A stretch of DNA of 64,000 nucleotides from contig JAYKXP010000029.1 of NCBI GenBank assembly GCA_037176845.1, forward strand, positions 522,143 to 586,142, given 5' to 3'. This document shows, piece after piece, positions 1-10,159 of the stretch. The translations under genes were made by a program, and so were the position numbers. Source of the DNA: Paramarasmius palmivorus (taxonomy: Eukaryota > Basidiomycota > Agaricomycetes > Agaricales > Marasmiaceae). The notes below the pieces were generated by a model, which saw only the letters and a list, made by a program, of their open reading frames with translations, did no database searches and was not told the origin of the DNA. The number at the start of each line of letters is the position of its first letter. Positions within the stretch are counted from its first letter, which is position 1.

Positions 1-679
1 TATCCCATACCGGGCAGCTATTTCAGAACCACTCGGCAAGATGTGTGCATATTTCCCAGTCGTTAACGAACATATTGCAAAGCGAAATAAGAAGGTTGGT
101 TTGATGGTCCAACGAAAGAATACCACGTAGCCAACAATCATTCCCCAGCTTCTCGATTACGACGCGGCTCGAAGCAGACTACGCAAGTTGATAGATAAGC
201 CTAGTGAAGATCCCACCAAACTCCCAAGGGCAAGGCACTCGTTCTCACCGTTGATATAAATCACTCATCATTCCGCACAGGCTCAACAAGAACACGATGA
301 GACCAAAGAAGTATTTGACATGCTGAACGATCAGCTCATCGCTGAACTGCCCCAATTGCTCGACCTTCGTGTGCCTTACTTTGATCCCAGTTTTGAAGCT
401 ATGATTCGGATGCAAGCGAAGTTCGCGGAAGAAGGTTACGAGAAGCTCAGCGGTGTACAGAGGTTTATTCATCCATCTTTGATATCAATGTACCCGTGCT
501 GATCTGTGCATTCTCTCAGATACTTTGACGATAGTGTTCGAGACGACTATGCCGCTGGACAGTTGGACGCTCAGGTTTGTAATGTGCCGCATTATCGACG
601 TGTCCGCTAAACACGTTCTTTACAGGTGGAAGGTGTCTTACAGGAGATGAGAGAGTTGTCGATATGTGGAGGAGCATGA
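1..679 (+). CDS. RVS161: Rvs161/Hob3-type BAR domain protein (5' partial)
   Basis: This is the C-terminal part of an amphiphysin-like BAR protein, which binds and curves membranes at endocytic actin sites as a heterodimer with an Rvs167-type partner. Visible exons begin at 27 and read PLGKMCAYFPVVNEHIAKRN, then LLDYDAARSRLRKL, then the block around LPQLLDLRVPYFDPSFEA and GYEKLSGVQ. These match the Rvs161 BAR core in order. The last exons give YFDDSVRDDYAAGQLD and VEGVLQEMRELSICGGA, with a TGA at 677-679. There is no SH3 domain after the BAR core, which fits Rvs161 rather than Rvs167. Introns lie at 95-148, 230-280 (a GC-AG intron) and two more downstream. The start codon lies left of the window. 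The gene converges on the coiled-coil gene at 861. Confidence 0.9.
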
Positions 680-860
680 TCATCGTACGCACGGACATCC
701 GCTTTAAAATGTGCAAGAGGAGCTGTAAATTAATACCAAGAACATGTGGAAAGTCGCTTCACCCAAATGGAATGCGTGATAATGTACATTGTAAGGTATA
801 CTGAGTTGACTAATTGTAACGAAGAAACGCGAAAGAACGAATAGACCACGAAGTCGACAC

Positions 861-3800
861 TCAACGTGGAGATTGTTGAAGACGAGCCGCGAGAGTTCGA
901 GGTTCTTTGTCGATCCTCTGTGCAAGATTCTGACGAGGACCGCCGTTTCCGCCCCCGCCACCTGTTACCTTGCGGTTTCTACCTTTCCCTGTGTTGAAAT
1001 TGCCGCGTGGGTTATGGTTGTTCCTCTGCGTTTGGACTGGCGCATTCGCTGTATCATGCATGCGGCTGAGAAGCGCTGGGCCAGAGGATGAGTTGTTTGG
1101 TGGAGCCATTGGTGTAGCAGTTGCCCAATCAGCCGGCGGATTCCTCGAATTATTGCGGGATTGCTGGTTGTGTAAACGACTGTGGTTATTGCCTCGAGGT
1201 TGTGTTGGTATGGGGGGCATTGGTGGAGCTTGCTGATGACCAGCATAGGTAGGCGGCGAATAGTCCCTTTGCCTCTTAGTATGTATCCTTGATTGCAAAT
1301 TTGGTGGAGAATCGGGCGGTGTATAGTGTCTCGGCGGGTTTTGTGGAAGTGGTGGGGTACGGGCTCTATCTTGCGATCCGCTAGCATAATCGGACCGCTC
1401 ATAAGATGGACGATCTTCGGGCCTCCAGCCTTGTCGATGTCCATAGTCGTGGTCATCTTCCTGATCATATTCACGGAACCGCTTCCTTCCTGCACTCGGA
1501 TAAACAGGGCTGGGTGTCCTTCGCATTGGTGACAACTCCCGTTCTCGACGCTGCGGTGCTGGGTCATAAACAGCTCGTTCATAACGTGGAGGTGTAGGAG
1601 AACGCCGATAATGATGGCCCGACGAAGGTCCCGGTGATGGTCCATGTCTTGGTGGTGAAGGTGAATAATGGTCTCCTCGTATGTATGAATTCACTGCGTA
1701 TTCGGGTTCGTCGACGACCGGTGCTACGTCAGGTTCAGGAAGAGGCATTATGCTCTGGAAGTTGTGCCAACCACCATTTACTCGTGGATTGGGTGCAGTA
1801 GGTAAACCAGGCGGCTGTTGCGTAGCAATGCTATGTGAAGGTGCTGAAGACATATTGGGTTGGGGTTCCAATGGCGCACGCCGATGGGCACGGGCGCCTA
1901 TAGCGGCAGGCTCGGACGGAAGACGTTTAGACTCCTGGTTTGGAGTGAAAGAAGTTGACGACCTTCGCCCTTGATTACCCAGAGCTAGTTCATCGGTAAC
2001 CACTGGTTTGAATTCGTCCCCTTCCTCCTTTTTGACGAACATCTCGAAGACCGGAGAGGATATAGCAGGTGGTGTAGCAGGTACGAGATGCCTGACGTTC
2101 ATCATCTGGCATTCGGGCAACACAGGACTGTATGCCTTCAAGTCCATTGGAAGGTTGCCCGTATTGGTGGGATCAAGACTATGGAGAACGGGCCCCTCTG
2201 AACTAGTGGTAGACGCGTTATCTTGTTCGATAGGGGACATCTGGGTCGGGAATTGGCGTATTGCGTTTTGGGTGTCGGTTGGCCTATTTGTGTCCGCCGG
2301 ACCAGGAACTTTTGCTTTACCCTTATTCTGGGAAGCTGTGGAAATGGATAAATCAGGGCGCTTAGGAAGAGAGGCTGGTAAGGAAATGGTGCCATTGGAG
2401 TTCGAAGGTCGTATCCCAAGAGCAGCTGCTCGTACCATGCCCTCGTCCACAGGCCCAGGTCCCAATCGAACGTCTCCCGACACGACACGACTAGCAGCTT
2501 CTCGTTTTTGCTTCTTTTTCTCCTTCCTGGATAGTTTGGGTTGTGATGAGGAAAGGGGAGCGAGAGTTTGCTGCGCAACTGGATTTGACGTGCTAGGAGG
2601 CTTCGAGTGCTTCTGCGCAGGGAGCTTCCTCAAAACAGGCGGCGATACAGGCTCTGAATAGGGAGGCGGAGGTAGAGATGGACTCTTTGATGTTGTGATA
2701 GTTGCAATTGGAGGGTGGGTAGGCTCTTCAGAAGCTGAGATGGTGCCACCATTACGATCACAGCCGGCGCTGGATTGTTGTGTAGTAGGCCCACGGTTTT
2801 CCTCTTGGCTGCACTGGCGTAATGTTGTCTGTTCGGCGGTTCGTTGTCGATCCTGTCCCTTGCGCAGCCGGAGCTCCTCTCTTAGCTTGCGTTCCTCGTC
2901 GAGCTCCCGAGCCCTCTGTTCTTCAGCCTGTCTACGTCGTTCTCCCTCGGCCTGTCTTTCCGCAGCTAACCGAAGCTCTTCCTCTCTGCGATGTTCTTCG
3001 ACCTTTGCACGTTGCTCTTCTTCGGCCATCTTAAGCCTCTCACGCACCTCTTTCTCCCTTCTTTCACGTTCTTCATTCTCCCGTTGCTCTACTTCCCTCC
3101 GTTCACGTTCCTCCGCGAGTTTACGCTGGCGCTCGGCCTCGGCCTCTTTCCTCAAGCGCTCTCGCTCTTCGGCTCGCCGCAATCGCTCCTTCTCTTCAGC
3201 TTCCTTCTTTCGGCGTTCGGCCTCTTCCTTCTCACGCCGGAGCCTATCTCGCTCCTGCCTGGCTTCTAAAATCTTCTGCTCCACTGCCAACCTTTCTAGC
3301 CTCGCTGCCTCTTCAGACTCTTTGAGTGATCTGAGACGCAACTCTTCTTCCTCCTGGAGTCGATGCTCATCTTCAGAGTCATCCTTGGAGGCTGACTCGC
3401 TGTCAGCCATGTCCACATCCTCGGCAGAAGCTCGGTGAACATGCTCTTGCTCGATAGCTACGATACAGTCCTCCAGTTCCGCAAATTGGTGTTTCAGGTC
3501 ATCGAATTTCTCGCTCCAAGCTGCTTCTCTGCTTTTGACGGCTCGAATCGCCTGTTCGACGCGTTCATGCGCATCACGCGCCGCGGAACGGGATCCTTGT
3601 GCCGACTCTAAAGCTTTTTGGACAGCTTTTAGACAATCATCTGCAGCAGCAACTGACGTCTGGGAGAGGTGTTGTGCTTGTCCAGTAAGATCCAGAGCAC
3701 TGGATAAAATGCCGCCAATATCATTGGCATGCATGTCTTGACCATTGGGCGATAACAAAGATGCGGTGAGGGGTTGAAATGAGGAAAGCGACGTTGTTAT

Positions 3801-4532
3801 ACGTGCATGGAGTTCTCTTAGGGATGCAAGTGATGGTGAGGAGGAAGTAGAAGGTTCCGGCTCTCCTAGGGGTGCAGGTGAGGGTACACGTTCGGACTGT
3901 GAACGAGTCGCCGCAATCGAGCCAGAGTTGGTGGATTCCATCTTTATTGCATGCTTCAAAGGAGATGAAGAACGTGCATCTGACTCGTCTCCTGGGTATT
4001 GTAGGGTATAGGGAGACAGAGCACGGTCTGGTGTATCCGAACGAGTAGTTGCAGATGACTTGGCATGCGAAGGATGAGACCGAGAGTGAGGGGTAGAAGC
4101 TGTGGAGGATGGTTTTACTGTGGGTATTGGGACGTTATGTCCGGAAGACGATGAAGATGGCCGATTAGATGTACTAACGACATCCACGTTCGCAGCATGA
4201 CTTTGTCCGCTAAGGGTGATGTGGCCGTTCGCTTGATCCACGCTAGTAGCGTTGATCGCAGTACCACCCATGGAAACCACGTTTACGCCCTCAGGCCGGG
4301 ATAAAGCCTGGAGCAGAGTAGGCCGCGAAAGGGGTCTGACGATCTTCTCAGTGACAGCATCGTCCGACGCTGTAGAAGACGGGGGAAAATCTTCGTCCAT
4401 AGTTTGGTCTTCATCTTCATATTGATTCGAATGATCTGGGTTGGGTGCTGACAACCGCTTTAGAAGATCGGGTTCCTTGCCAATGACATTGAACGAGAAA
4501 TTCGTTAGAGCGGGTGCAGGCTGAAATTCCAT
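861..4532 (-). CDS. Large coiled-coil, low-complexity protein of unknown function
   Basis: This is an intronless frame of about 1223 codons, exceptional in a window where most genes carry many introns. I chose the ATG at 4532 (MEFQPAPALTNFSFNVIGKE); the frame stays open upstream to about 4691, so a slightly longer start is possible. Residues 1-390 are Ser/Thr/Pro-rich and look disordered. Residues about 395-570 are an almost uninterrupted Glu/Arg/Lys/Ala/Leu coiled coil. The rest is Pro/Ser-rich, with many SPPR- and RxxSP-like steps. The C-terminus is Asn/Gly/Arg-rich (NPRGNF, a run of Gly, RQNLAQRIDKEPRTLAARL) and suggests nucleic-acid binding. No catalytic domain is recognisable. A nuclear or RNP scaffold role is only an inference from composition. 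Confidence 0.75.
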   Translation of the reverse strand: MEFQPAPALTNFSFNVIGKEPDLLKRLSAPNPDHSNQYEDEDQTMDEDFPPSSTASDDAVTEKIVRPLSRPTLLQALSRPEGVNVVSMGGTAINATSVDQANGHITLSGQSHAANVDVVSTSNRPSSSSSGHNVPIPTVKPSSTASTPHSRSHPSHAKSSATTRSDTPDRALSPYTLQYPGDESDARSSSPLKHAIKMESTNSGSIAATRSQSERVPSPAPLGEPEPSTSSSPSLASLRELHARITTSLSSFQPLTASLLSPNGQDMHANDIGGILSSALDLTGQAQHLSQTSVAAADDCLKAVQKALESAQGSRSAARDAHERVEQAIRAVKSREAAWSEKFDDLKHQFAELEDCIVAIEQEHVHRASAEDVDMADSESASKDDSEDEHRLQEEEELRLRSLKESEEAARLERLAVEQKILEARQERDRLRREKEEAERRKKEAEEKERLRRAEERERLRKEAEAERQRKLAEERERREVEQRENEERERREKEVRERLKMAEEEQRAKVEEHRREEELRLAAERQAEGERRRQAEEQRARELDEERKLREELRLRKGQDRQRTAEQTTLRQCSQEENRGPTTQQSSAGCDRNGGTISASEEPTHPPIATITTSKSPSLPPPPYSEPVSPPVLRKLPAQKHSKPPSTSNPVAQQTLAPLSSSQPKLSRKEKKKQKREAASRVVSGDVRLGPGPVDEGMVRAAALGIRPSNSNGTISLPASLPKRPDLSISTASQNKGKAKVPGPADTNRPTDTQNAIRQFPTQMSPIEQDNASTTSSEGPVLHSLDPTNTGNLPMDLKAYSPVLPECQMMNVRHLVPATPPAISSPVFEMFVKKEEGDEFKPVVTDELALGNQGRRSSTSFTPNQESKRLPSEPAAIGARAHRRAPLEPQPNMSSAPSHSIATQQPPGLPTAPNPRVNGGWHNFQSIMPLPEPDVAPVVDEPEYAVNSYIRGDHYSPSPPRHGPSPGPSSGHHYRRSPTPPRYERAVYDPAPQRRERELSPMRRTPSPVYPSAGRKRFREYDQEDDHDYGHRQGWRPEDRPSYERSDYASGSQDRARTPPLPQNPPRHYTPPDSPPNLQSRIHTKRQRDYSPPTYAGHQQAPPMPPIPTQPRGNNHSRLHNQQSRNNSRNPPADWATATPMAPPNNSSSGPALLSRMHDTANAPVQTQRNNHNPRGNFNTGKGRNRKVTGGGGGNGGPRQNLAQRIDKEPRTLAARLQQSPR

Positions 4533-4977
4533 GATACGTAATGGAATGAGATCGTGTGGTCGATAGCCCGTGCAAGAGCCAACAAGTGAGCTCGAGAGTA
4601 CAATCTCCTGCGTAGATGGTAAGGCCTGCGAGAAGTGAGACAAAGGAAACCTCTGGCAAACCCATAAACAAACCTTTCCTAGAAGTATCAAGTGCTACTT
4701 CCTGATTTACACGTTGAATATCCTTTTAGAAAGCTAGAAAATTGTCAGTCAGTGAAAGACCAAGAGGTCGAAAAACGTTGAAAGTTAGGGAAAAGATGAG
4801 AGTACTGTGCAAGTATTTTGTTTCGCCCTTTTTGTCAATTGATTAGATTACCCGTTCCCACGGCTGCTAGCGGCCATCCTGCCGACCAACGACAGCAACA
4901 ATCGGCAACATGCAAGCTCCCAAAATGACAATCCGGTCGTCAACTACTTAGATACATGTCCTATGAATACATCCCAA
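4533..4977. other. Intergenic region, promoter of the coiled-coil gene
   Basis: These 445 bp separate the start of the coiled-coil gene from the stop of PIG-U; both are on the minus strand. No gene, RNA gene or repeat is recognisable. It must hold the PIG-U 3' end and the coiled-coil gene promoter. Confidence 0.5.
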
Positions 4978-6675
4978 TCATTCCTGAGCGACTGCCCAGC
5001 CCTCCTTTTCCTGTCCAACAGCAATCCTCAAACCAGCCCAAATCGCATCAATCACCGCTGCCCCATTCGCACACGCGAAAACCAACGTGCTCGCATAAAA
5101 GAAATTCGCATTACCCGTTCCTTGTGCCAGCCAAAGATGATGGAACAAGGGGAGCAGGAGTGATGCATGGAGGTGTAGCAATGCAGTCACTATCGGGTAT
5201 CGCATATCTTGATGAACTGTCAGTGACGAATATATGGATACATGAATGTGTGAAGCTCACATGGGTATATCTCAGGGAAAATGGCATGCATGGTGAGGAA
5301 TAAACCTGGATCTGAGAGAGTCGGGTACGCCTTGAACGTTCCTAGGATGCCAAACAGCAAAAAGCACGCGTAGAGTGGATCGTATCTAGGGAAGCCGAAA
5401 CAATCAGTCCGCAGCGTTTATATGAAAAGTCCAAGTGAAAACGTACTGGAATTTGATGCACATTGGAGCAATGTAGATCAAGAGATGGACCTGAGCAAGT
5501 TGTGTTTAGAATTTTATGAGGCATAAGGGGATAGTTCTTACACTGAACACCATTAGGAAAAATGGTCGAAAATGATCGAACATCTCGGTGAAAAAGTACC
5601 ACCACAGACCAGTGTTCGGTGTCAAATCAGGTAGTGTCAAGCTAGCATGTGAATCAGCCAACTAGTTAACATCGTAGGCTGCAATCATACCTTGCTCCCC
5701 ATGTTTGTGGTATCCACGTCAGACCACCAGTTATGGCACAAGCCACTCCCGTCAAAGTACCAAAATACGCAAAAAATTCCACAAGCAGCAATGGCAGTTT
5801 CTTGATATCGCCCGAGAACGCTCTTGGAGACGCGAGGTGCGAATTTGGATCACTCAAAAGGAGAAGAATAACTGGCGCCAACAGGAGGAGAGACGAGAGG
5901 GATATGTGTAGTAGGAATGCCATGCCGAAAAGTGCCCGGGAGGCCTGACCTGTAGAAGATGTTATAGTAAGATTTCCAAGCGACGAGAAATAACGCACGC
6001 TTGCAAGCAAACATTATCACGACGAGTGCTAATGCATTTTCGAATGACGACGTGGACAGCGCCAGACTGGGTAAAAACAGATACGGATTGAAAAGATATC
6101 TGTAATGTATAACACCCTCAGCGAATGGCCAAACTTAATACCAAAAAATGACAACGCACGAAGCAGCAACTAATGCATCCCTTGAACTCTCGGTCTTCCC
6201 TAGTCCTTGACGCGCTCTCCAAATTTCCACCAATGAGTACGCTCCCACCGCATCACACAGCGTCCATAGCACCGCAGATATCCCAGCAGACTTTGGTATT
6301 ATCGTCGAGAATAAGGAGAGATACAAGGGTGACTATGAAGTAAATCACTATGTCAGCTCCCGACGGAATTTCGACACGAAACGACTCACATGTCGAAAGA
6401 CTCCTCCTGAATACGGGTCTACGTTATTTTGATAGAGATATATACCCTCTTGCACTGACAAGACATCATTATTCAACACTTGAAGAATGCCAATGACCCA
6501 GAAACGTACAATTTCGGTATGAAGTCAGCGGTGAAGACAATTGGTGATCATGGACGAGGTCGTCGAAGGGTTGAAGGTATGATATCGCTAGTCGTATGGC
6601 CACTAGCACTGGTAGCCAGTATCGCATACTGTCGCTAGAAGCATTGGAAGATCTGGAGGCCTTTACAGAGGCCAT
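4978..6675 (-). CDS. GAB1: GPI transamidase subunit PIG-U / Gab1
   Basis: This is a multi-spanning ER membrane subunit of the GPI transamidase complex, which attaches preassembled GPI anchors to proteins. The spliced frame starts [11 protein letters not shown] and passes through [18 protein letters not shown] and LSSPLTSY, then [20 protein letters not shown], which is the family's conserved luminal segment. It continues with [12 protein letters not shown], several hydrophobic helices, [18 protein letters not shown] (the PIG-U signature), [20 protein letters not shown] and [19 protein letters not shown]. It ends [10 protein letters not shown]. At least five short introns are needed. Start choice: an in-frame codon at 6711 exists, but 6675 gives the shorter N-terminus usual for the family. 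The 6.68-7.12 kb gap on its 5' side should carry the promoter. Confidence 0.92.
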
Positions 6676-7123
6676 AATAGAGGTACAGGATCGACAAGTG
6701 TTGGGATGCAAGCTCTCTGCGCGATCGCGTGACTCGGTAATTGCCGGCCACCGTTTTTAAAGCGCGAATTTTTCTTCCTCTCGTTCTCACCTTTCCCTTC
6801 TACTTTCATTAGGATTAGCAGTGTGCGAGCAGTGCGCTAAAAGCTATAAGTCTCGGTGAGTAAATGTTTGGCTCAAGCCCTTGTTTCTTCACTATGATGT
6901 TACATCTTCAATATTTGCTACTTCAGAGGGTTCGCCCTATGAGACAATATTTCCACCAAGATCTCTGATTTTTTTCACGTTTTTGTATTCTTCCGACTCA
7001 TCCCATGCTAACCTACGGTTCCTTAGGCATGTATACCCAAATTTGAGGAGAAGGAAGTGTCCGTCGCATATAATTACACTACTGTATGAGGGTAAAAATA
7101 CACAAGTGTCTGTAATACTTGAA
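6676..7123. other. Intergenic region, PIG-U promoter
   Basis: This stretch of 448 bp holds the PIG-U promoter and the 3' end of the dehydrogenase gene. It contains a pyrimidine-rich tract around 6775-6810. The open frame at 6881-7306 has no recognisable product and runs antisense into the dehydrogenase. Confidence 0.45.
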
Positions 7124-8219
7124 TCACCATCGTCCGCCCGTGTCAATCAGCACGACGTCCTCGAAGTCGGTGCCACACCCATGTATTCGCCAATCTTCCG
7201 ACTCTTTCCTTCTTTCACTCTGAACTTTCACCGTGTTATCAACCGCATCTTCACCCATGGCCAAATGAAGGGGAAGTTTAAGAAGTACCCCGTCATTGTC
7301 CCTTAGAGCAATAAGGTCCAGCAACTTCTTCGACGCCTTGTCTGGGTCACCGCGCTCCTTTCCGGAGCTCCCTTGGAAGCAAGCAAGAAATTCACGGGGC
7401 TCGACATATCCTTCGATCTGATGTAATGGTTCAGCTGAGCGAAATCTGGATAAAGAGTAACAGCAATCACCTGGTTCTCGCAAACCTTCGTGTTGGAACC
7501 TGCCACTGCCGTTCGAAATGCACCAAGTGCTACGGACATAGTACGGATATTGAAGGGTGCTAACTCTTTCGACCAAGCTGCGCTTATGCCTGCAAAGGGC
7601 TTAGCTTGGTATTAAAGAAAAGTCAGGATTGAACTCACAGTCCAGGGCGGCCTTCGTTGCACAGTATATCGCACAGCCGGACAGCGCGAGATATCCACCC
7701 ATTGAACTGATATTTATGATAGTTCCTGTCCTCCTCTCTCGAAAATGAGGCAGAAAAGCACAGGTGACATTGATGATCCCGAAGAAATTGGTGTCGAATT
7801 GTGCTCTCATTTGTTCCTCTCTATATCGTCGTCATAAGTACACAGAATGGGAGGGGTTAAGGTGGACGGACGCGACTTCTTCGATGGCGCCAGCTAGGAG
7901 GTATCCTGCATTATTAACGAGTATGTCGACCTGACCGCTGAAATGATATGCAGGATGAGCAACAAGTTCAATATAGTCCAGTGAGAACTCACAAAATACC
8001 AATGGCTTCTCTCGCAAATTCCATCAAGGCCTCCCGACTCGTACTTACATCCAATGTGAGCGTCTCTGCGCCCTTTTCACGTAGATCATCAATAGCCTCC
8101 AGCCGCCTCGCTGTCGCAATCACCCTCATCCCACGAGAAAGGGCCTCCAATGATAGAGACCGCCCTAAACCAGTGGAACAGCCCGTAATAAGGATGACTG
8201 GGGGTTCCGAAGATGCCAT
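7124..8219 (-). CDS. Short-chain dehydrogenase/reductase
   Basis: This is a classical NAD(P)-dependent SDR oxidoreductase; the substrate cannot be told from sequence. The start is MASSEPPVILITGCSTGLGR, whose TGCSTGLG is the nucleotide-binding TGxxxGxG motif. After intron 1 comes GQVDILVNNAGYLLAGAI, with the structural NNAG. Exon 3 has NTNFFGIINV, then TIINISSMGGYLALSG with the catalytic Ser, and YCATK, the YxxxK active site. The C-terminal exon includes GDPDKASKKLLDLIALRD and LPLHLAMGEDAV, typical of fungal SDRs of about 280-300 residues, and closes at 7124. Joins at about 7846/7815 and 8012/7960 keep frame. All catalytic residues are present, so it should be active. It is not obviously co-regulated with its neighbours. 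Confidence 0.88.
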
Positions 8220-9416
8220 GGCAGGTCTGTTTCTGACCTTGACAGCTTATGTATTTCGTGGCGAGGTCATCAAACGATATGATGCGGATGGCGCCAGAAC
8301 TTCATGTTGGATAATGATCACTACCGCAGGTCCTTAGAGAGGTCGATCTAGGAAAGTGCAGGGATTAAGTGCAGAGATGGAAACAGCTTGAAGCGAAAGG
8401 CTGGATTCGTTGCCAGTCGGCCCCGGGGATTGTCACGCTGTGACACATCTCTCTTTTGGTCAAACCACCATCTACCACCATGTACAAACTGAAAGGCGAG
8501 CGACATAGTTCAGTGCTCTTCCAACTTTTCCAGCTGTCAGTTCATCTGAGACGGTGAGTATCACCGACAAGGACTTTTGAAGCGTTAGTCAAATTCTGCA
8601 GCGAGTACTTACTCTCCATTCTTGGCGATCTTCTTCTCCAACAATAATCTCACAGATTCGGATTCCTAACAGAACTTGAAGTAAGTCACCTTGACATCAA
8701 CCTGTCATTACCAGTGATGCAGAAGAGCAGAGAACCTTACACATCCAGGTGCATCTCCAACGCTTCGATGCCCGAAATGTATGAGAAACACCCTCAGATA
8801 TTTGCGGATATGCGGATTCCAGGCTGAGGTTATACACTCAGGTTCGTTCATCCTCCACCGTATCTTTGGTTCGTACTCAGGAATGTCTCCTTCGGACCGT
8901 ACATTCCCTTTCTTTTGTGAAGTGTAGTTCCTTCCTTGCGACACGTTTCCTCGTTCACTTTTGTTCCTCGGAGTCTATACGATGTCTCATCAACCAGCTG
9001 GGTTCAGCGGACACATTAGCAGACACTAGCGCTCTCATCGGATCCGTTTCTTCGGAAGATGGAATGCACTAATATCATCGTGCGAGAACGTACTTTGATA
9101 TGAATTCCCATATATGGCAGAACATCAAATTTCTTATTGTTAAGTCAAAGAGGCGCCACTCGCTTTTGGATACAAAGTGCAGGCGCACAGAAACCTAGTC
9201 GCTTCACTTATTGTCTTTTTGCACCCCAATGGAACTAGATTTTCACTCGTCAAGTTTTAGCCCGCGATTATCACTTGAAAGTAGCACACATGACGATAAG
9301 GTGAAGACAATTAACAGCGCGGATTAAAAGACGAGCAAGTTTCGTTGGAGAGAGCAAGCAACTCTGCTCCCTGCAAACGTCCTTTATTGCTACTAGTCCT
9401 TATAACCATCACTATC
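8220..9416. other. Long intergenic region with possible unrecognised transcript
   Basis: Nearly 1.2 kb lies between the SDR start and the pheromone gene. Plus-strand splice-like signals occur (for example gtaagt near 8681 and an acceptor cag near 8713). The flanking frames are short (25-40 codons) and resemble nothing I know. The 78-codon minus frame at 8708-8944 is also unrecognised. An ACAAAG motif lies at 9172-9177. Confidence 0.35.
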
Positions 9417-9539
9417 ATGGACACCTTCACAACGTTTGCCTCTTCAACATCCGAGAGCATTACCGATCTTACCCTTCCCGAAGTCCCAGTTTCGGAGGAG
9501 AACAGCTCTGGCAGCAGCGTCTACTGCATCATTTCATGA
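9417..9539 (+). CDS. Basidiomycete mating-pheromone precursor (CaaX lipopeptide)
   Basis: This intronless ORF of 40 codons starts MDTFTTFASS and ends SSGSSVYCIIS, with the stop directly after CIIS. Basidiomycete pheromone precursors are about 35-75 residues, often begin MD(S/T)F, are acidic and Ser/Thr/Pro-rich, and end in a CaaX box that is farnesylated, cleaved and carboxymethylated. They also carry a two-residue Glu-Asn/Glu-Arg-like processing site some 8-15 residues before the Cys. Here an EEN tripeptide sits eight residues upstream of the CaaX Cys, predicting a short mature peptide ending in farnesyl-Cys. The frame is open upstream to 9345, but its earlier codons include a hydrophobic stretch foreign to the family, so I start at 9417. 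No STE3-type receptor is in the window. The function is inferred from architecture, not from an alignment. Confidence 0.8.
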   Translation: MDTFTTFASSTSESITDLTLPEVPVSEENSSGSSVYCIIS

Positions 9540-10159
9540 CGACGCTTCCCTGCTTGATCCCCTTATGTGGGCTTGCTACATTACATTCGCGATTACCGTG
9601 CGTCTTCTTGCATCTTTTTCTCGTTCCAATCGCTAATGCTGAATCCTAGATATTATCACAATATCGTCGCTCAACATTAATGCCACGATAAAAGTGCACG
9701 CGCCCGCCTTTTGCGCGACCACATTTACGCGTTTTGCCATTCGACCTTCGCAGTTCGTGCAACTTTGCACCATTTTTGTAGGCAGAAAGTGGGAAGGAAG
9801 AGAAAGAATACAGAAGTCGGTGTACGATACTAGGCTAGGAGAAAGATTGTTATGGGGACACTTGTTGTACTATTCCGATTTGTATACGGGATATAGATGT
9901 TACCATTAGTTTGTTGTACATTTAAACAATTCAAAGCTTGATAAGATTTCAAACTCCCGAGGCCGTTCGCGGAAACCCTGTGAATCGGAATGATTTGATC
10001 TCGAAGTGACGCCACAGTTTGAGTAGGAGTTGATTACGATCTACGAATAATATGGTAGGTACTTGTGTATAATCATGTATGAACACGTCTAGAATAACTT
10101 AACAGAATAACATTAACTGATAGCGGAAAATAGTCAAGGCTTGCCGTTGTGGGTCGACT
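9540..10159. other. Intergenic region, no gene seen
   Basis: This holds the 3' flank of the pheromone gene and the 3' flank of the GST gene. Open frames at 9694-9909 and 9830-10015 lack splice context or any family resemblance. I see no second pheromone-like CaaX ORF here. Confidence 0.45.

Noticed and set aside
2695..3438. Plus-strand 247-codon Ser/Arg-rich frame opposite the coiled-coil gene
   Set aside because: It is the antisense shadow of the Glu/Arg coiled coil (GAR/GAG codons read as Ser/Leu/Phe in reverse). It has no splice context or start signal of its own.
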